DNA of 64,000 nt from Streptomyces sp. Je 1-79 (GCF_025195125.1 NZ_JAMGSL010000009.1:253091-317090); one strand, 5' to 3'; counted from the first letter of the stretch, positions 24,810-33,535 are shown. Numbers and translations are program-made. The notes: a model not told the origin generated them from the letters alone.

Positions 24810-26636
24810 CTAGCCCAGGCGCTCGACCAGCGCGCGGTACTCGTCCCACAGCTCCTTCGGCGTGTGGTCGCCGAAGGTGTTCAGGTGCTCGGGGACCAGG
24901 GCGGCCTCCTCGCGCCAGACGTCACGGTCGACCTTGAGCAGGAACTCCAGGTCCTCCGCGGGAAGGTCCAGGCCCTCGGTGTCGAGCGCGTCGGCGGTCG
25001 GCAGGATGCCGATCGGGGTCTCGACGCCCTCGGCCTTGCCCTCCAGGCGCTCCACGATCCACTTCAGGACACGGCTGTTCTCGCCGAAGCCGGGCCAGAC
25101 GAACTTGCCGGCCTCGTTCTTGCGGAACCAGTTGACGTAGTAGATCTTCGGCAGCTTGGCCTGGTCCGCCTTCGCGCCGACCTTGATCCAGTGCGCCATG
25201 TAGTCGCCCATGTTGTAGCCGCAGAACGGCAGCATGGCGAACGGGTCGCGGCGCAGCTCGCCGACCTTGCCCTCGGCGGCGGCGGTCTTCTCGGAGGCGA
25301 CGTTCGCACCGAGGAAGACGCCGTGCTGCCAGGTGAAGGACTCGGTGACCAGCGGGACGGCGGAGGCGCGGCGGCCGCCGAAGAGGATCGCCGAGATCGG
25401 CACGCCCTTCGGGTCCTCCCACTCCGGGGCGATGGTCGGGCACTGGCCGGCCGGGACGGTGAAGCGGGCGTTGGGGTGGGCGGCCGGGGTCTCGGACTCC
25501 GGCGTCCAGTCGTTGCCCTTCCAGTCCGTGAGGTGCTTGGGCAGTTCCTCGGTCATGCCCTCCCACCACACGTCGCCGTCGTCGGTGAGCGCGACGTTGG
25601 TGAAGACGGAGTTGCCCCAGAGGGTCTTCATGGCGTTGGCGTTGGTGTGCTCGCCGGTGCCGGGCGCGACGCCGAAGAAGCCGGCCTCGGGGTTGATCGC
25701 GTAGAGGCGGCCGTCCTCGCCGAAGCGCATCCAGGCGATGTCGTCGCCGATGGTCTCGACCGTCCAGCCGGAGATCGTGGGCTCCAGCATGGCGAGGTTG
25801 GTCTTGCCACAGGCGGACGGGAACGCGGCGGCGACGTACTTCGACTCGCCCTGCGGCGGGGTGAGCTTCAGGACCAGCATGTGCTCGGCGAGCCAGCCCT
25901 CGTCACGCGCCATGACGGAGGCGATGCGCAGCGCGTAGCACTTCTTGCCGAGCAGGGCGTTGCCGCCGTAGCCGGAGCCGTACGACCAGATCTCACGGCT
26001 CTCGGGGAAGTGCGAGATGTACTTGGTGGAGTTGCAGGGCCACGGCACGTCCTCCTGGCCCTCTTCCAGGGGCGCGCCGAGCGTGTGGACGGCCTTGACG
26101 AAGAATCCGTCGGTGCCGAGCTCGTCGAGGACGGCCTGTCCCATGCGGGTCATGGTGCGCATGGAGGCGGCGACGTACGCGGAGTCGGTGATCTCGACGC
26201 CGATGGCGGAGAGCGGCGAGCCGACGGGGCCCATGCAGAAGGGCACGACGTACATGGTGCGGCCACGCATCGACCCGCGGAAGATCCCTTCCTCACCCGC
26301 GAAGATCTCCTTCATCTCCGCCGGGGCCTTCCAGTGGTTGGTCGGGCCCGCGTCCTCCTCCTTCTCGGAGCAGATGAAGGTCCGGTCCTCGACGCGCGCG
26401 ACGTCGGACGGGTCGGAGGCGGCGTAGTACGAGTTCGGGCGGAGCGTGGGGTCGAGCTTCTTGAACGTGCCCTTGGCGACGAGCTCCTCGCACAGGCGCT
26501 CGTACTCGGCCTCGGATCCGTCGCACCAGACGATGCGGTCCGGCTGCGTGATCTCGGCGATCTCGTTCACCCAGGCGACCAGTTCCTGGTGCTGGGTGGG
26601 GACGGCGGTGGTGGGAGCCGCGTTGTCGCGCGCCAC
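24810..26636 (-). CDS. pckG: Phosphoenolpyruvate carboxykinase (GTP)
   Basis: 608 aa from GTG 26636, with AAGGAGC a few bases upstream; longer in-frame starts lack a site. It is full length for the GTP-type enzyme. Visible motifs: RTMYVVPFCMGPVGSP, WSYGSGYGGNALLGKKCYALRIAS, the kinase P-loop AAFPSACGKTNLAM with the active-site Cys, DDIAWMRFGEDGRLYAINPEAGFFGVAPGTG, and ILFGGRRASAVPLV. It converts oxaloacetate and GTP to phosphoenolpyruvate, CO2 and GDP, the entry step of gluconeogenesis. It is monocistronic, with its promoter in the 197 bp before hemolysin III. Confidence 0.98.
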   Translation of the reverse strand: MARDNAAPTTAVPTQHQELVAWVNEIAEITQPDRIVWCDGSEAEYERLCEELVAKGTFKKLDPTLRPNSYYAASDPSDVARVEDRTFICSEKEEDAGPTNHWKAPAEMKEIFAGEEGIFRGSMRGRTMYVVPFCMGPVGSPLSAIGVEITDSAYVAASMRTMTRMGQAVLDELGTDGFFVKAVHTLGAPLEEGQEDVPWPCNSTKYISHFPESREIWSYGSGYGGNALLGKKCYALRIASVMARDEGWLAEHMLVLKLTPPQGESKYVAAAFPSACGKTNLAMLEPTISGWTVETIGDDIAWMRFGEDGRLYAINPEAGFFGVAPGTGEHTNANAMKTLWGNSVFTNVALTDDGDVWWEGMTEELPKHLTDWKGNDWTPESETPAAHPNARFTVPAGQCPTIAPEWEDPKGVPISAILFGGRRASAVPLVTESFTWQHGVFLGANVASEKTAAAEGKVGELRRDPFAMLPFCGYNMGDYMAHWIKVGAKADQAKLPKIYYVNWFRKNEAGKFVWPGFGENSRVLKWIVERLEGKAEGVETPIGILPTADALDTEGLDLPAEDLEFLLKVDRDVWREEAALVPEHLNTFGDHTPKELWDEYRALVERLG

Positions 26637-26833
26637 GATTGCTCCTTGATGAGGGGTTTTGAGAAACGTCTGCCCCGTGGGGGCTGCGACCCGGATGCGT
26701 CGTAGCTGCTCATCCGGTGCCGACCACACTCATTTGATCATCCGACGCATACGCCCATATGTCCAGAGGGCCGCACACGTGAGCATCGCCACTCCTATCC
26801 GGGACCTACGGGTACGTAGGTAGCATTCGGCTC

Positions 26834-27505
26834 ATGACTTCTGCCATGCCCTCGGTGAACGAGATCGAGCAGTTCGTGAAGCCCCGGCTCAGGGGCTGGC
26901 TGCACGCCGGGATGTTTCCCGCCGTGATCATCGCGGGGCTGGTGCTCGTCGCCCTCTCGGACTCACCCCGGGCACGGATCGCCTGTGGGGTGTACGTCCT
27001 CACCGCCTGCCTGCTCTTCGGCATCAGCGCGCTCTACCACCGGGGCAACTGGGGACCGCGCGGCGAGGCGATCCTGCGGCGGCTGGACCACGCCAACATC
27101 TTCCTGATCATCGCGGGCACCTACACGCCGCTGACGCTGCTGCTCCTCCCCGACTCCACCGGCCGGCCGCTCATGTGGGCGGTGTGGGTCGCCGCCACGG
27201 CCGGCATCGCCTTCCGGGTCTTCTGGGTCGGCGCCCCGCGCTGGCTGTACACGCCCTGCTACATCGCGATGGGCTGGGCCGCCGTCTTCTTCCTGCCCGA
27301 CTTCATGCGAGCCGGCGGTGTCGCCGTCCTCGTGCTGGTGGTCGTCGGCGGGCTGCTCTACAGCGCGGGCGGGATCATCTACGGCATGAAGCGTCCGAAC
27401 CCGTCCCCCCGCTGGTTCGGCTTCCACGAGGTCTTCCACTCGCTGACCCTCGCGGCCTTCATCGTCCACTACGTCGGCATCTCGCTGGTCGCCTACAACG
27501 CGTGA
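26834..27505 (+). CDS. Hemolysin III / PAQR-family membrane protein
   Basis: 223 aa, ATG 26834. Seven hydrophobic segments. It has the PAQR pattern of putative metal ligands: GISALYHRGNW, RRLDHANIFLIIAGTYTPL in the second and third segments, and FGFHEVFHSLTLAAFIVHYVG at the C-terminus (His-x3-His and a further His). The family includes YqfA-like proteins and eukaryotic adiponectin receptors; its bacterial role is poorly defined and haemolysis is not implied. Divergent from PEP carboxykinase. Confidence 0.92.
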   Translation: MTSAMPSVNEIEQFVKPRLRGWLHAGMFPAVIIAGLVLVALSDSPRARIACGVYVLTACLLFGISALYHRGNWGPRGEAILRRLDHANIFLIIAGTYTPLTLLLLPDSTGRPLMWAVWVAATAGIAFRVFWVGAPRWLYTPCYIAMGWAAVFFLPDFMRAGGVAVLVLVVVGGLLYSAGGIIYGMKRPNPSPRWFGFHEVFHSLTLAAFIVHYVGISLVAYNA

Positions 27506-27526
27506 GCGCCCGGAGCGCCGAGGCCC

Positions 27527-28528
27527 TCAGGGGCCGCCCGGCGCCCCGAGCGCACCCCTGACGACCTGGCCCGACTCCGGATTGTCCGCACACCCCCACA
27601 CGCCGTGCGGGCAGTAGTCGGTGAACGTCTGGTACACCGGCCGGTGCCGCGCGAACCAGTCGAGCATCCCCCGTACGTACGCCGGATTGTCCCCGTTGCG
27701 GAAGAGGCCCCACTCCGGGTACGAGACGGGCTTGCCGTGCGCCGCCGCGAACCGCACATGGTGCGCCAGCCCGAACTCCTCGGTCACCTGCTCCTCGAAC
27801 CCGAGCCCCTCCGGCTGGTCGTACGCGTCGAGGCCGATGATGTCGACGTACGCGTCGCCCGGGTAGCAGGTCGGCCACGCGACGGCGTCCCGCCCCCTGC
27901 TCGCCGTGAAGTCGAAGCGGAACCGCTGCCCCGGCACCTCCCGCAGCACCCCCACGACCCGCTTCCAGTACGCCTTCCAGGCCTCGGGATCCGGCCCGCA
28001 GCGATGGCTGTAGGTGGTGCCGTTCATCTCCCAGCCCAGCACCAGGACGGCGTCGGAGAGCCGGTGCGCGACGAGCCGCTCCCCCAGCGTGCGGAAGTGA
28101 CCGTCGTACGCGCCCGCCACCCCGCGCCGGAGACCGGCCCTGACCTCCTCGTCCGGCAGCCCCTCCTCGCTGCGGTCGAGCAGCGGCACGTTCAGGACGA
28201 AGAGCCGCCCCGGCTCCTCCTCCTTCCACCGCGCCCAGGGCTCGAAGAGCGCGGGGTGTCCCTCGATGTTGGACCAGCGGTCGCCCGGCAGGTAGGTGTG
28301 CCCGACGGTCAGCGAACCGCCGCCGAGCCAGCGCTGCACCTCGGCGATCCGCCGCACCCCGGTCGCGTCGGAGCCGGTGAAGAACCCCGACGGCACGGTC
28401 AGCCGCTCCGGTACGGGATCGGGTGCGCGGCCCCCGGGCGCGAGCCGGCCGGCGGGCAGGAGCACGAGCGCGAGAACGGCCGCGAGCAGCACGGTCGGTG
28501 CGGCCCGCGGCCAGGAGAGGAGGGTCAC
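27527..28528 (-). CDS. Secreted glycoside hydrolase family 26-like enzyme
   Basis: 333 aa from GTG 28528, 1 bp after the VKOR stop. The N-terminus is a signal peptide or anchor (TVLLAAVLALVLLPAGRLA). The GH26-type barrel shows VLGWEMNGTTYSHRCGPDP (proton-donor Glu) and VSYPEWGLFRNGDNP (nucleophile Glu), with GRTFRFD-like RFRFDFTASRG and IIGLDAYDQP between. GH26 enzymes cleave beta-mannans or related glycans. It is a close paralogue of the catalytic part of the 46471-48129 protein but lacks its stalk. It is co-transcribed with VKOR, plausible because its Cys residues (HRCGP, TCYPG, DYCPHGVWGC) could form disulphides. Confidence 0.85.
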   Translation of the reverse strand: MTLLSWPRAAPTVLLAAVLALVLLPAGRLAPGGRAPDPVPERLTVPSGFFTGSDATGVRRIAEVQRWLGGGSLTVGHTYLPGDRWSNIEGHPALFEPWARWKEEEPGRLFVLNVPLLDRSEEGLPDEEVRAGLRRGVAGAYDGHFRTLGERLVAHRLSDAVLVLGWEMNGTTYSHRCGPDPEAWKAYWKRVVGVLREVPGQRFRFDFTASRGRDAVAWPTCYPGDAYVDIIGLDAYDQPEGLGFEEQVTEEFGLAHHVRFAAAHGKPVSYPEWGLFRNGDNPAYVRGMLDWFARHRPVYQTFTDYCPHGVWGCADNPESGQVVRGALGAPGGP

Positions 28529-28529
28529 G

Positions 28530-29174
28530 TCAGCTGGTCCAGAAGTCCCACCACCGGGTCAGGATCAGCATCCCGATGATCCCGATGTGCAGCACCGGCA
28601 GGGCGAAGGTGAACTCCTCGAAGAACCCCTTCACGGCGGCGGGCGCCGGCAGCACGCCCGTACGGACGTTGTGCGAGGTCACGTACCAGAACATGAGGAG
28701 CGTCGCGGTCCAGGCCAGGCAGCACCAGAGGCAGAGCGCGTTGATCTCGTACAGCGACTGGTACATCAGCCAGGTGCAGAAGCCGACGCCGAAGAGCATT
28801 CCGGCGTTCAGCCCGAGCCAGAACCAGCCGCGGTAGCGGGCCCCGGCGAGCAGCCCGGCCCCGATCGCGACGACCATCCCGTACGTCACGAGACCGAGCA
28901 TCGGGTTCGGGAAGCCGAACACCGCCGCCTGCTCGCTCTTCATGATGTTGCCGCAGGACACGACCGGGTTGAGGCTGCACCCCGGCTGGAAGTGCGGGTC
29001 CTCCAGGAGCTTGAACTTGTCGATCGTGATGACCCAGCCGGCCAGCACCCCGGCCGCTCCGGTGATCACGAGCAGTAGGCCGAGCGCCCGGCTCGCGCCG
29101 ATCGTCCCGGCGCTCGCACCGGACTCCTCCTGCCGCTGTTCCGGCACCCCGCCCCGTACGTTCACCGTCGCCAT
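28530..29174 (-). CDS. Vitamin K epoxide reductase family membrane protein
   Basis: 214 aa from ATG 29174. Five hydrophobic segments. VKOR features are present: LNPVVSCGNIMKSEQAAVFGFPNP (loop Cys and conserved Ser/Asn region) and the redox motif ALCLWCCLAW (CxxC-type CLWC) in a later segment. The protein reoxidises DsbA-like thiol oxidases using quinone at the membrane, supporting disulphide formation in exported proteins. No DsbA/TlpA partner lies adjacent; the GH26 gene follows within 1 bp. Confidence 0.92.
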   Translation of the reverse strand: MATVNVRGGVPEQRQEESGASAGTIGASRALGLLLVITGAAGVLAGWVITIDKFKLLEDPHFQPGCSLNPVVSCGNIMKSEQAAVFGFPNPMLGLVTYGMVVAIGAGLLAGARYRGWFWLGLNAGMLFGVGFCTWLMYQSLYEINALCLWCCLAWTATLLMFWYVTSHNVRTGVLPAPAAVKGFFEEFTFALPVLHIGIIGMLILTRWWDFWTS

Positions 29175-29203
29175 GCCGCGACCCCCTCTCCGCCGTTCTC
29201 GGC

Positions 29204-29707
29204 TCAGCCCTGCAGTCGCCGTACCGGCAGCATGACGTGCGCGGCCGCCGCCACGACCTCGTCGTCGGTGACGAAGCTCTTCAGCCGCTCCTCCGTGACC
29301 GCCTCGCCGGGCACGGCGTCGGGCCAGGGGCGCGCCGAACAGATCAGGTAGGCGTGCCCGTTCTCCTTGACGGCCGCCTCCCACTCCGCGGGCACCGGGC
29401 ACTGCACCTTCATGAACGGCAGTGTGAGCACGGCCCGCTGGGCCTCGACGAGCAGGTGGGCGCCGGTCCCGCGCTCCTGGGAGGCGTCGACGACCCGGCC
29501 CCCCAGCGGCAGACCCATGCCCTCCAGGGCGGCCCGCATGGCTTCCTCGCCGGCCTCGGGGCCGTCACGGCCGTCCCCGAGGGAATACACCATCAGAAAC
29601 GGGGTGACGGGGGTGTCGGCGGTGGGACCGATCGTCCACGGAACGACGGTGAGCGTTCCCAGCGGATTCTCGCTGCGCGCCGAGGAAACGACGTTGGAAG
29701 AAGTCAT
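29204..29707 (-). CDS. Conserved streptomycete protein, probably DUF5949 family
   Basis: 167 aa from ATG 29707. It is a soluble alpha/beta protein (LGTLTVVPWTIGPTADTPVTPFLMVYSLGDG; QRAVLTLPFMKVQCPVPAEWEAAV; GHAYLICSARPWPD) without signal or membrane segments. The DUF5949 assignment is from memory of the pattern and is uncertain. It lies 29 bp upstream of VKOR on the same strand, so they may be co-transcribed. The function is unknown. Confidence 0.7.
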   Translation of the reverse strand: MTSSNVVSSARSENPLGTLTVVPWTIGPTADTPVTPFLMVYSLGDGRDGPEAGEEAMRAALEGMGLPLGGRVVDASQERGTGAHLLVEAQRAVLTLPFMKVQCPVPAEWEAAVKENGHAYLICSARPWPDAVPGEAVTEERLKSFVTDDEVVAAAAHVMLPVRRLQG

Positions 29708-29857
29708 GGATCCGGATGCTAGTGGCCGAACGGCCGCTTCCCCGCGCCGAATTCACTCGAACGGCCGACATTCCACCCTCTGGCATTTCCCTCGCAACGA
29801 AGTCGGGTTTCCATCGTTGTGCCCTGAGGGCATTCTCCGACCACTTGGAGATCACTC

Positions 29858-30289
29858 ATGATCGTCCCGCGCCGCGTCGCACTGCGGTCCCTTTTCACCC
29901 TGGCCGTCGCCGCCTTCACGGGCGGCGCCCTGGCCCGCATCGCCGCCACCCCACGCGAGCGGCACCCCCGCCCCTCGGACGAGAACCCCGAGGGGGCGTC
30001 CGCGGGAGCCCCCGGGGAGAGCTTCGACGAGATGTACCGCGGACGGCACATCCGCGGCCTCGCCGGTCCCACGGGCGAGACCCTGGTCCTCGTCGACGGC
30101 CGCCCGCTCCACGTGATGCGCCGCGCCGACGGCGGCTTCCTCACTCCCATCGACCACTACGAGTCCCATGCCACGCCACTGGCGGCCACCCGCGCGGCCG
30201 TGGACGAACTGGGGTCCGCCCCCCTGACCCGCTACGCCGCGTCCCACGGCGTCCACCCCGGAGGGAGCCCGCGTGGCGTACACACGTAA
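29858..30289 (+). CDS. melC1: Tyrosinase copper chaperone MelC1
   Basis: 143 aa. The N-terminus is a Tat-like signal (PRRVALRSLFTLAVAAFTGGALA). The mature part has the MelC1 pattern FDEMYRGRHIRGLAG, VLVDGRPLHVMRRADGGFLTPIDHYESHATPLAATRAAVDEL, including His residues implicated in copper transfer. MelC1 binds apo-tyrosinase, loads copper and carries it through the Tat pathway, since the enzyme lacks its own signal. Its last 17 bp overlap melC2. The 150-bp upstream region includes CAACGA ... TCGTTG (29799-29819), a possible operator half-site pair. Confidence 0.93.
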   Translation: MIVPRRVALRSLFTLAVAAFTGGALARIAATPRERHPRPSDENPEGASAGAPGESFDEMYRGRHIRGLAGPTGETLVLVDGRPLHVMRRADGGFLTPIDHYESHATPLAATRAAVDELGSAPLTRYAASHGVHPGGSPRGVHT

Positions 30290-31139
30290 GAACCAGCGCG
30301 ACCTGACGAGCGCCGAGCGGAAGAAGTTCGTCGCCGCCGTCCTGGAGCTCAAGCGCTCGGGCACGTACGACGACTTCGTCCGTACCCACATCGACTACTA
30401 CGTCGCCGACGGCGACAACCGCCTGCGCGTGGCCCACATGACCCCCAGCTTCCTTCCCTGGCACCGCAAGTTCCTGCTGGAGTTCGAGCGGGCGCTGCGC
30501 CGGATCGACCCGACCGTCACCGTGCCGTACTGGGACTGGACGAAGGACAACACCCCGGCCGCCTCCCTCTGGGGCGAGGACTTCATGGGCGGCAACGGGC
30601 GCCGCTCCGACCTCCAGGTGATGACCGGCCCCTTCGCCTACGCGGGCGGACGCTGGACGGTGAAGCACGGCATGACCGAAGGCCGCTTCCTGACCAGGGA
30701 CTTCGGCCGCCCCCAGGACCCGATCGCACTGCCGACGAAGGCACAGCTGGACGACGTGATGCGGGAGACCGTGTACGACGTCGAGCCCTGGAACTCCACG
30801 AGCCGGTCGGGGTTCCGGAACACGCTGGAGGGGTGGGCCCCGGGCCGGGGCAGCGAGCGGTTCCGCATCCACAACCGCGTGCACCGCTGGGTCGGCGGCC
30901 TCATGCTCGGCGGCGCCTCGGTCAACGATCCGGTCTTCTGGCTCCACCACTCCTTCGTCGACCTGCTCTGGTCACGCTGGCAGCAGCGCAACCCGCGGGC
31001 CGGCTATCTCCCCACGCGCCCGCCGCAGCTGGGCGAGTCGCAGTACCGCCGGATCGCCGCCCGCGACGAGAAGATGGGCCCCTGGGGGGTCACCCCCGCC
31101 CAGATGCTCGACCACAGCGCGATCTACCGGTACGCATGA
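30273..31139 (+). CDS. melC2: Tyrosinase MelC2
   Basis: 288 aa from GTG 30273 with GGAGGGAG upstream, inside the end of melC1. It is a type-3 copper enzyme: CuA ligands His39, His55 and His64 (HMTPSFLPWHRKFLLEFE), CuB ligands His200 and His204 (RIHNRVHRWVGG) and His226 (WLHHSFVD). It hydroxylates and oxidises tyrosine to dopaquinone for melanin synthesis. No signal peptide is present, consistent with piggyback export on MelC1. Slightly longer than the ~273-aa classical enzymes, with the extra residues before CuB. Confidence 0.97.
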   Translation: MAYTRKNQRDLTSAERKKFVAAVLELKRSGTYDDFVRTHIDYYVADGDNRLRVAHMTPSFLPWHRKFLLEFERALRRIDPTVTVPYWDWTKDNTPAASLWGEDFMGGNGRRSDLQVMTGPFAYAGGRWTVKHGMTEGRFLTRDFGRPQDPIALPTKAQLDDVMRETVYDVEPWNSTSRSGFRNTLEGWAPGRGSERFRIHNRVHRWVGGLMLGGASVNDPVFWLHHSFVDLLWSRWQQRNPRAGYLPTRPPQLGESQYRRIAARDEKMGPWGVTPAQMLDHSAIYRYA

Positions 31140-31143
31140 CAGA

Positions 31144-31175
31144 ACGTCCCCCCGGCCGGCCGGCCGGGGGGACGT
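31144..31175. terminator. Bidirectional terminator, perfect 32-bp palindrome
   Basis: ACGTCCCCCCGGCCGG followed directly by its exact complement CCGGCCGGGGGGACGT, between convergent melC2 and a chaplin gene. In RNA the centre must open to form the loop. Confidence 0.8.
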
Positions 31176-31194
31176 CAGGACGACGAGCGGAACG

Positions 31195-31473
31195 TCAGCC
31201 GCCGTAGCCGCCGTCGCGGTGGTCACCCTGACCGTCGACGTTCGCGCACTGGTTGCCGAACGCCGGGTTGATGAGGCCGATGACCGTGACGGTGTTGCCG
31301 CACAGGTTGACCGGCACGTGGACGGGGACCTGGACGACGTTGCCCGAGGCGACACCGGGCGAGTGGGCGGCGACGGCCTCGGCGCCCGAGTCGGCGACGG
31401 CCATGCCGGCTCCACTGAGGGCAACGGCACCCGTGCCGGCGAGGACAGCGGCAGCCTTCGCGATGCGAGACAT
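31195..31473 (-). CDS. Chaplin, short form (single chaplin domain plus Gly/His tail)
   Basis: 92 aa from ATG 31473 with AAGGAG upstream. Sec signal MSRIAKAAAVLAGTGAVALSGAGMAVA, then one chaplin domain: HSPGVASGNVVQVPVHVPVNLCGNTVTVIGLINPAFGNQCAN, with the two disulphide Cys. A 14-residue tail (VDGQGDHRDGGYGG) extends beyond the domain. Chaplins are secreted, form amyloid fibrils at the air-water interface and coat aerial hyphae. Its position next to melC2 and its length resemble ChpG of Streptomyces coelicolor, as far as I recall. Confidence 0.95.
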   Translation of the reverse strand: MSRIAKAAAVLAGTGAVALSGAGMAVADSGAEAVAAHSPGVASGNVVQVPVHVPVNLCGNTVTVIGLINPAFGNQCANVDGQGDHRDGGYGG

Positions 31474-31765
31474 CAAGAACTCCTTGGACGTGGAAGGGTG
31501 ACCGCGAGAATCACGGCCGACATTCCCGTTCAACGCCGAAATGGCGTACGGGTCACGGCCTTTAGGCCGCACGGGACCGAAAAGCGAGGGAAGGCCCGCA
31601 GAACCGGTGGCCCGCCCGCCGCCGGATACGGCGGTACGGAACTCCGGGATCTGCGGGCCACGGCCATGCGACCAGCCTTCTGTTGTAACGAGCAACGACC
31701 CCTCGGGTGGCGGGGAAGAATCGTGCCTTCACCTGCCGGGCCATTCGTCGCACAAAAGAACGTCG

Positions 31766-32278
31766 TCAGGCCGTCGGCCGCGCCAGACCCAGCTGGGAGC
31801 CCAGCGCTCCACGCAGCGCGGGGGCGACGACGCCGACCTCCGGCACGGCGAGGTCCGGCAGCCCGAGCCGGTCGCCGCGCGGCGCGACGACCGGGTTGCC
31901 GACCGTGGCGCCGGGGGTGGCGCCCACCATCTCCGAACGGGGAGTGGCGAACAGGGCCTCGCCCGGCTCGCTGCCCTCGACGACCTCGGGCAGCGGGGCG
32001 GCGAGGACGGTCTCCGGGAGCGTGCTCGTGAACGGCACCCGCGGCAGACTGACGTCCGGCAGCGTGCCGGACCCACCCTCCTGGAAGCCGGTGGGGCCTC
32101 CCGGCACCGGCAGCGGCACTCCGGACGCCACCGTGGGGGCGTCCATCGGAATCACCGGCTCCAGTCCCTGGAGCGGAACGACGACGGGCGCGTCGGCGGC
32201 GACGGCGGGGGAGGCCATGGCCGCGGAGGCGAGAGCGGTCATGAGGATTCCCATGCCGGCGTGAGAGCGCAGATTCAT
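31766..32278 (-). CDS. Small secreted protein of unknown function (170 aa)
   Basis: ATG 32278 opens a signal peptide (GMGILMTALASAAMASPAVAA). The mature chain is Pro/Val/Gly-rich and low in charge, with repeated PEV-like stretches (PVVVPLQGLEPVIP; LPDVSLPRVPFTSTLPETVL; LPEVVEGSEPG; LPDLAVPEVGVVAP) and no Cys. No domain recognised. It looks extended or disordered, like surface-associated proteins. The neighbours are chaplins and an LPXTG protein, so a cell-surface role at aerial growth is inferred. The 292 bp upstream of the chaplin (31474-31765) show no gene. Confidence 0.65.
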   Translation of the reverse strand: MNLRSHAGMGILMTALASAAMASPAVAADAPVVVPLQGLEPVIPMDAPTVASGVPLPVPGGPTGFQEGGSGTLPDVSLPRVPFTSTLPETVLAAPLPEVVEGSEPGEALFATPRSEMVGATPGATVGNPVVAPRGDRLGLPDLAVPEVGVVAPALRGALGSQLGLARPTA

Positions 32279-32387
32279 GACTGCGTAGGCCCTTCGGAGC
32301 AGGTGTCGACGGTACTGAGGTACTGCGCCCTGAGAACGAGCCCCCGTGCGGATCCGTCGCGAAATTCCCCTGAGTGCAGCAACGCCG

Positions 32388-32417
32388 AAGACCCCCACGG
32401 GCGAAGGTGGGGGTCTT
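32388..32417 (-). terminator. Stem-loop terminator after the LPXTG gene
   Basis: 11-bp perfect stem AAGACCCCCAC / GTGGGGGTCTT with an 8-nt loop, 27 bp beyond the stop codon on the minus strand. Confidence 0.8.
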
Positions 32418-32443
32418 GGTTGACGCTCTGTTCGTACGTGACG

Positions 32444-33103
32444 TCAGTGCCGGCGCTCGCTCCGTCCGGCGCGCCCGGCCCGCGCGATACGCCCGGCGCG
32501 AAGGTAGATGACGGCACCGCCGATCACGAGGGCGGCGCTGACGGCGGCCGCACCCATCGTCGCGGAGTCACCGCCGGTGTCGGGGAGATGCGGCTTCCCC
32601 GGGCCACCCGGCCCACCGGGCCAGCTGGAACTCGGCGACGGGGACGCCGGAGGCGTGGTCGGAGGCGTGGTCGGAGGCTTAGTCGGAGGCGTGGTCGGCG
32701 GCTTCGTGGGCGGAGTCGTCGGCGGCTTCGTCGGAGGCGTCGTCGGCGGCTTCGTGGGCGGAGTCGTCGGCGGCTTCGTCGGAGGCGTCGTCGGCGGCTT
32801 CGTGGGCGGAGTCGTCGGCGGCTTCGTCGGAGGGTTGTCGTCGTCGCCGTAGCCGCCGGGCTCCTCCTCGTCCGACGGAGCACACAGGTCACCCAGCGCC
32901 CCGGCGGGAGCATGGTCGAGATGCGCGTGGTCGCCGCACAGGCTCTCGGGAAGGGGGACCTCGAGGTGGTGACCGGCGCCGGGGTCGGGCGTACCACTGG
33001 TGCCGCCCATGGAGTTCGCCGCCACGGCGAACCCTCCGGTCAGCGACAGGATGCCCGTCGCGGCCACGGCGGTGAACAGCTTCCGGCTGATGATGGATCG
33101 CAT
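32444..33103 (-). CDS. LPXTG cell-wall-anchored protein with Pro/Thr/Lys stalk
   Basis: 219 aa. Signal peptide to about residue 28 (AVAATGILSLTGGFAVAA). A short head of about 60 residues has two Cys (LPESLCGDHAHLDHAPAGALGDLCAP), a spacing that recalls a degenerate chaplin-like loop but lacks the chaplin hydrophobic core. Then a stalk of KPPTTPPT repeats (about residues 90-150), and a sorting signal: LPDTG at 173, hydrophobic helix, basic tail RIARAGRAGRSERRH. It should be attached to peptidoglycan by a class E/D-type sortase; no sortase gene is in the window. Confidence 0.82.
   Translation of the reverse strand: MRSIISRKLFTAVAATGILSLTGGFAVAANSMGGTSGTPDPGAGHHLEVPLPESLCGDHAHLDHAPAGALGDLCAPSDEEEPGGYGDDDNPPTKPPTTPPTKPPTTPPTKPPTTPPTKPPTTPPTKPPTTPPTKPPTTPPTKPPTTPPTTPPASPSPSSSWPGGPGGPGKPHLPDTGGDSATMGAAAVSAALVIGGAVIYLRAGRIARAGRAGRSERRH
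32656..32836. repeat. Tandem repeat encoding the KPPTTPPT stalk
   Basis: 24-bp units (with shorter 12-bp half-units) repeated about seven times inside the LPXTG gene. Copies are nearly identical, so stalk length is likely variable between strains. Confidence 0.88.
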
Positions 33104-33535
33104 ACCGCTCTTCCTCTGGAGAAAGGGAGAGACCGGCGGGGACCCCCCTCGCTCCGACCGGCCTGTCCGCGCACTCAGTGCGTCAACCGACTGACGGACT
33201 GGTTACGGAACGTCAGGCTCAGGGACACCGGGCAGCTGCGCCGCGTACCGCGGCGCGGGGTCGAGCGCTGCCTTCCTCGGTCTCTCCATGGGCCGACCTT
33301 CCGTGAGGGGTCGGCGAGAGCCTAGGGAGCGGCACACTGCGGGAGCCGTGACCACACGGCGGCCGATCCGAAAATCATTCGATCAGCCGATCACATTGGA
33401 CGACGGCATACACCCGATGGGAGAGCGTCCGCCGGGGCCAGGCGGAGCGAGGGTTCCATCCAGAGGGGTCTGGACCGCGTGCGCGGTCCGCCGCGCCAGG
33501 GAAGTGCGCGGTGGGGGTCTGTCACTGAGGGGGCG
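33104..33535. other. 432-bp region without a convincing gene
   Basis: Upstream of the LPXTG gene and downstream of the 88-aa secreted protein gene. Open frames here lack codon bias and ribosome sites. GGACCGCGTGCGCGGTCC near 33473-33490 is a near-perfect hairpin that may terminate the 88-aa gene. The LPXTG promoter presumably lies near 33110-33250. Confidence 0.5.

Noticed and set aside
26637..26833. Possible regulatory palindrome between PEP carboxykinase and hemolysin III-like genes
   Set aside because: Only short, imperfect symmetry (TGATCA-like) was found; nothing specific enough to report.
32508..32852. Rightward Gly/Val repeat protein (GGFVGGVVG pattern)
   Set aside because: It is the antisense reading of the Lys/Pro/Thr stalk of the LPXTG gene; no signal peptide or start site.
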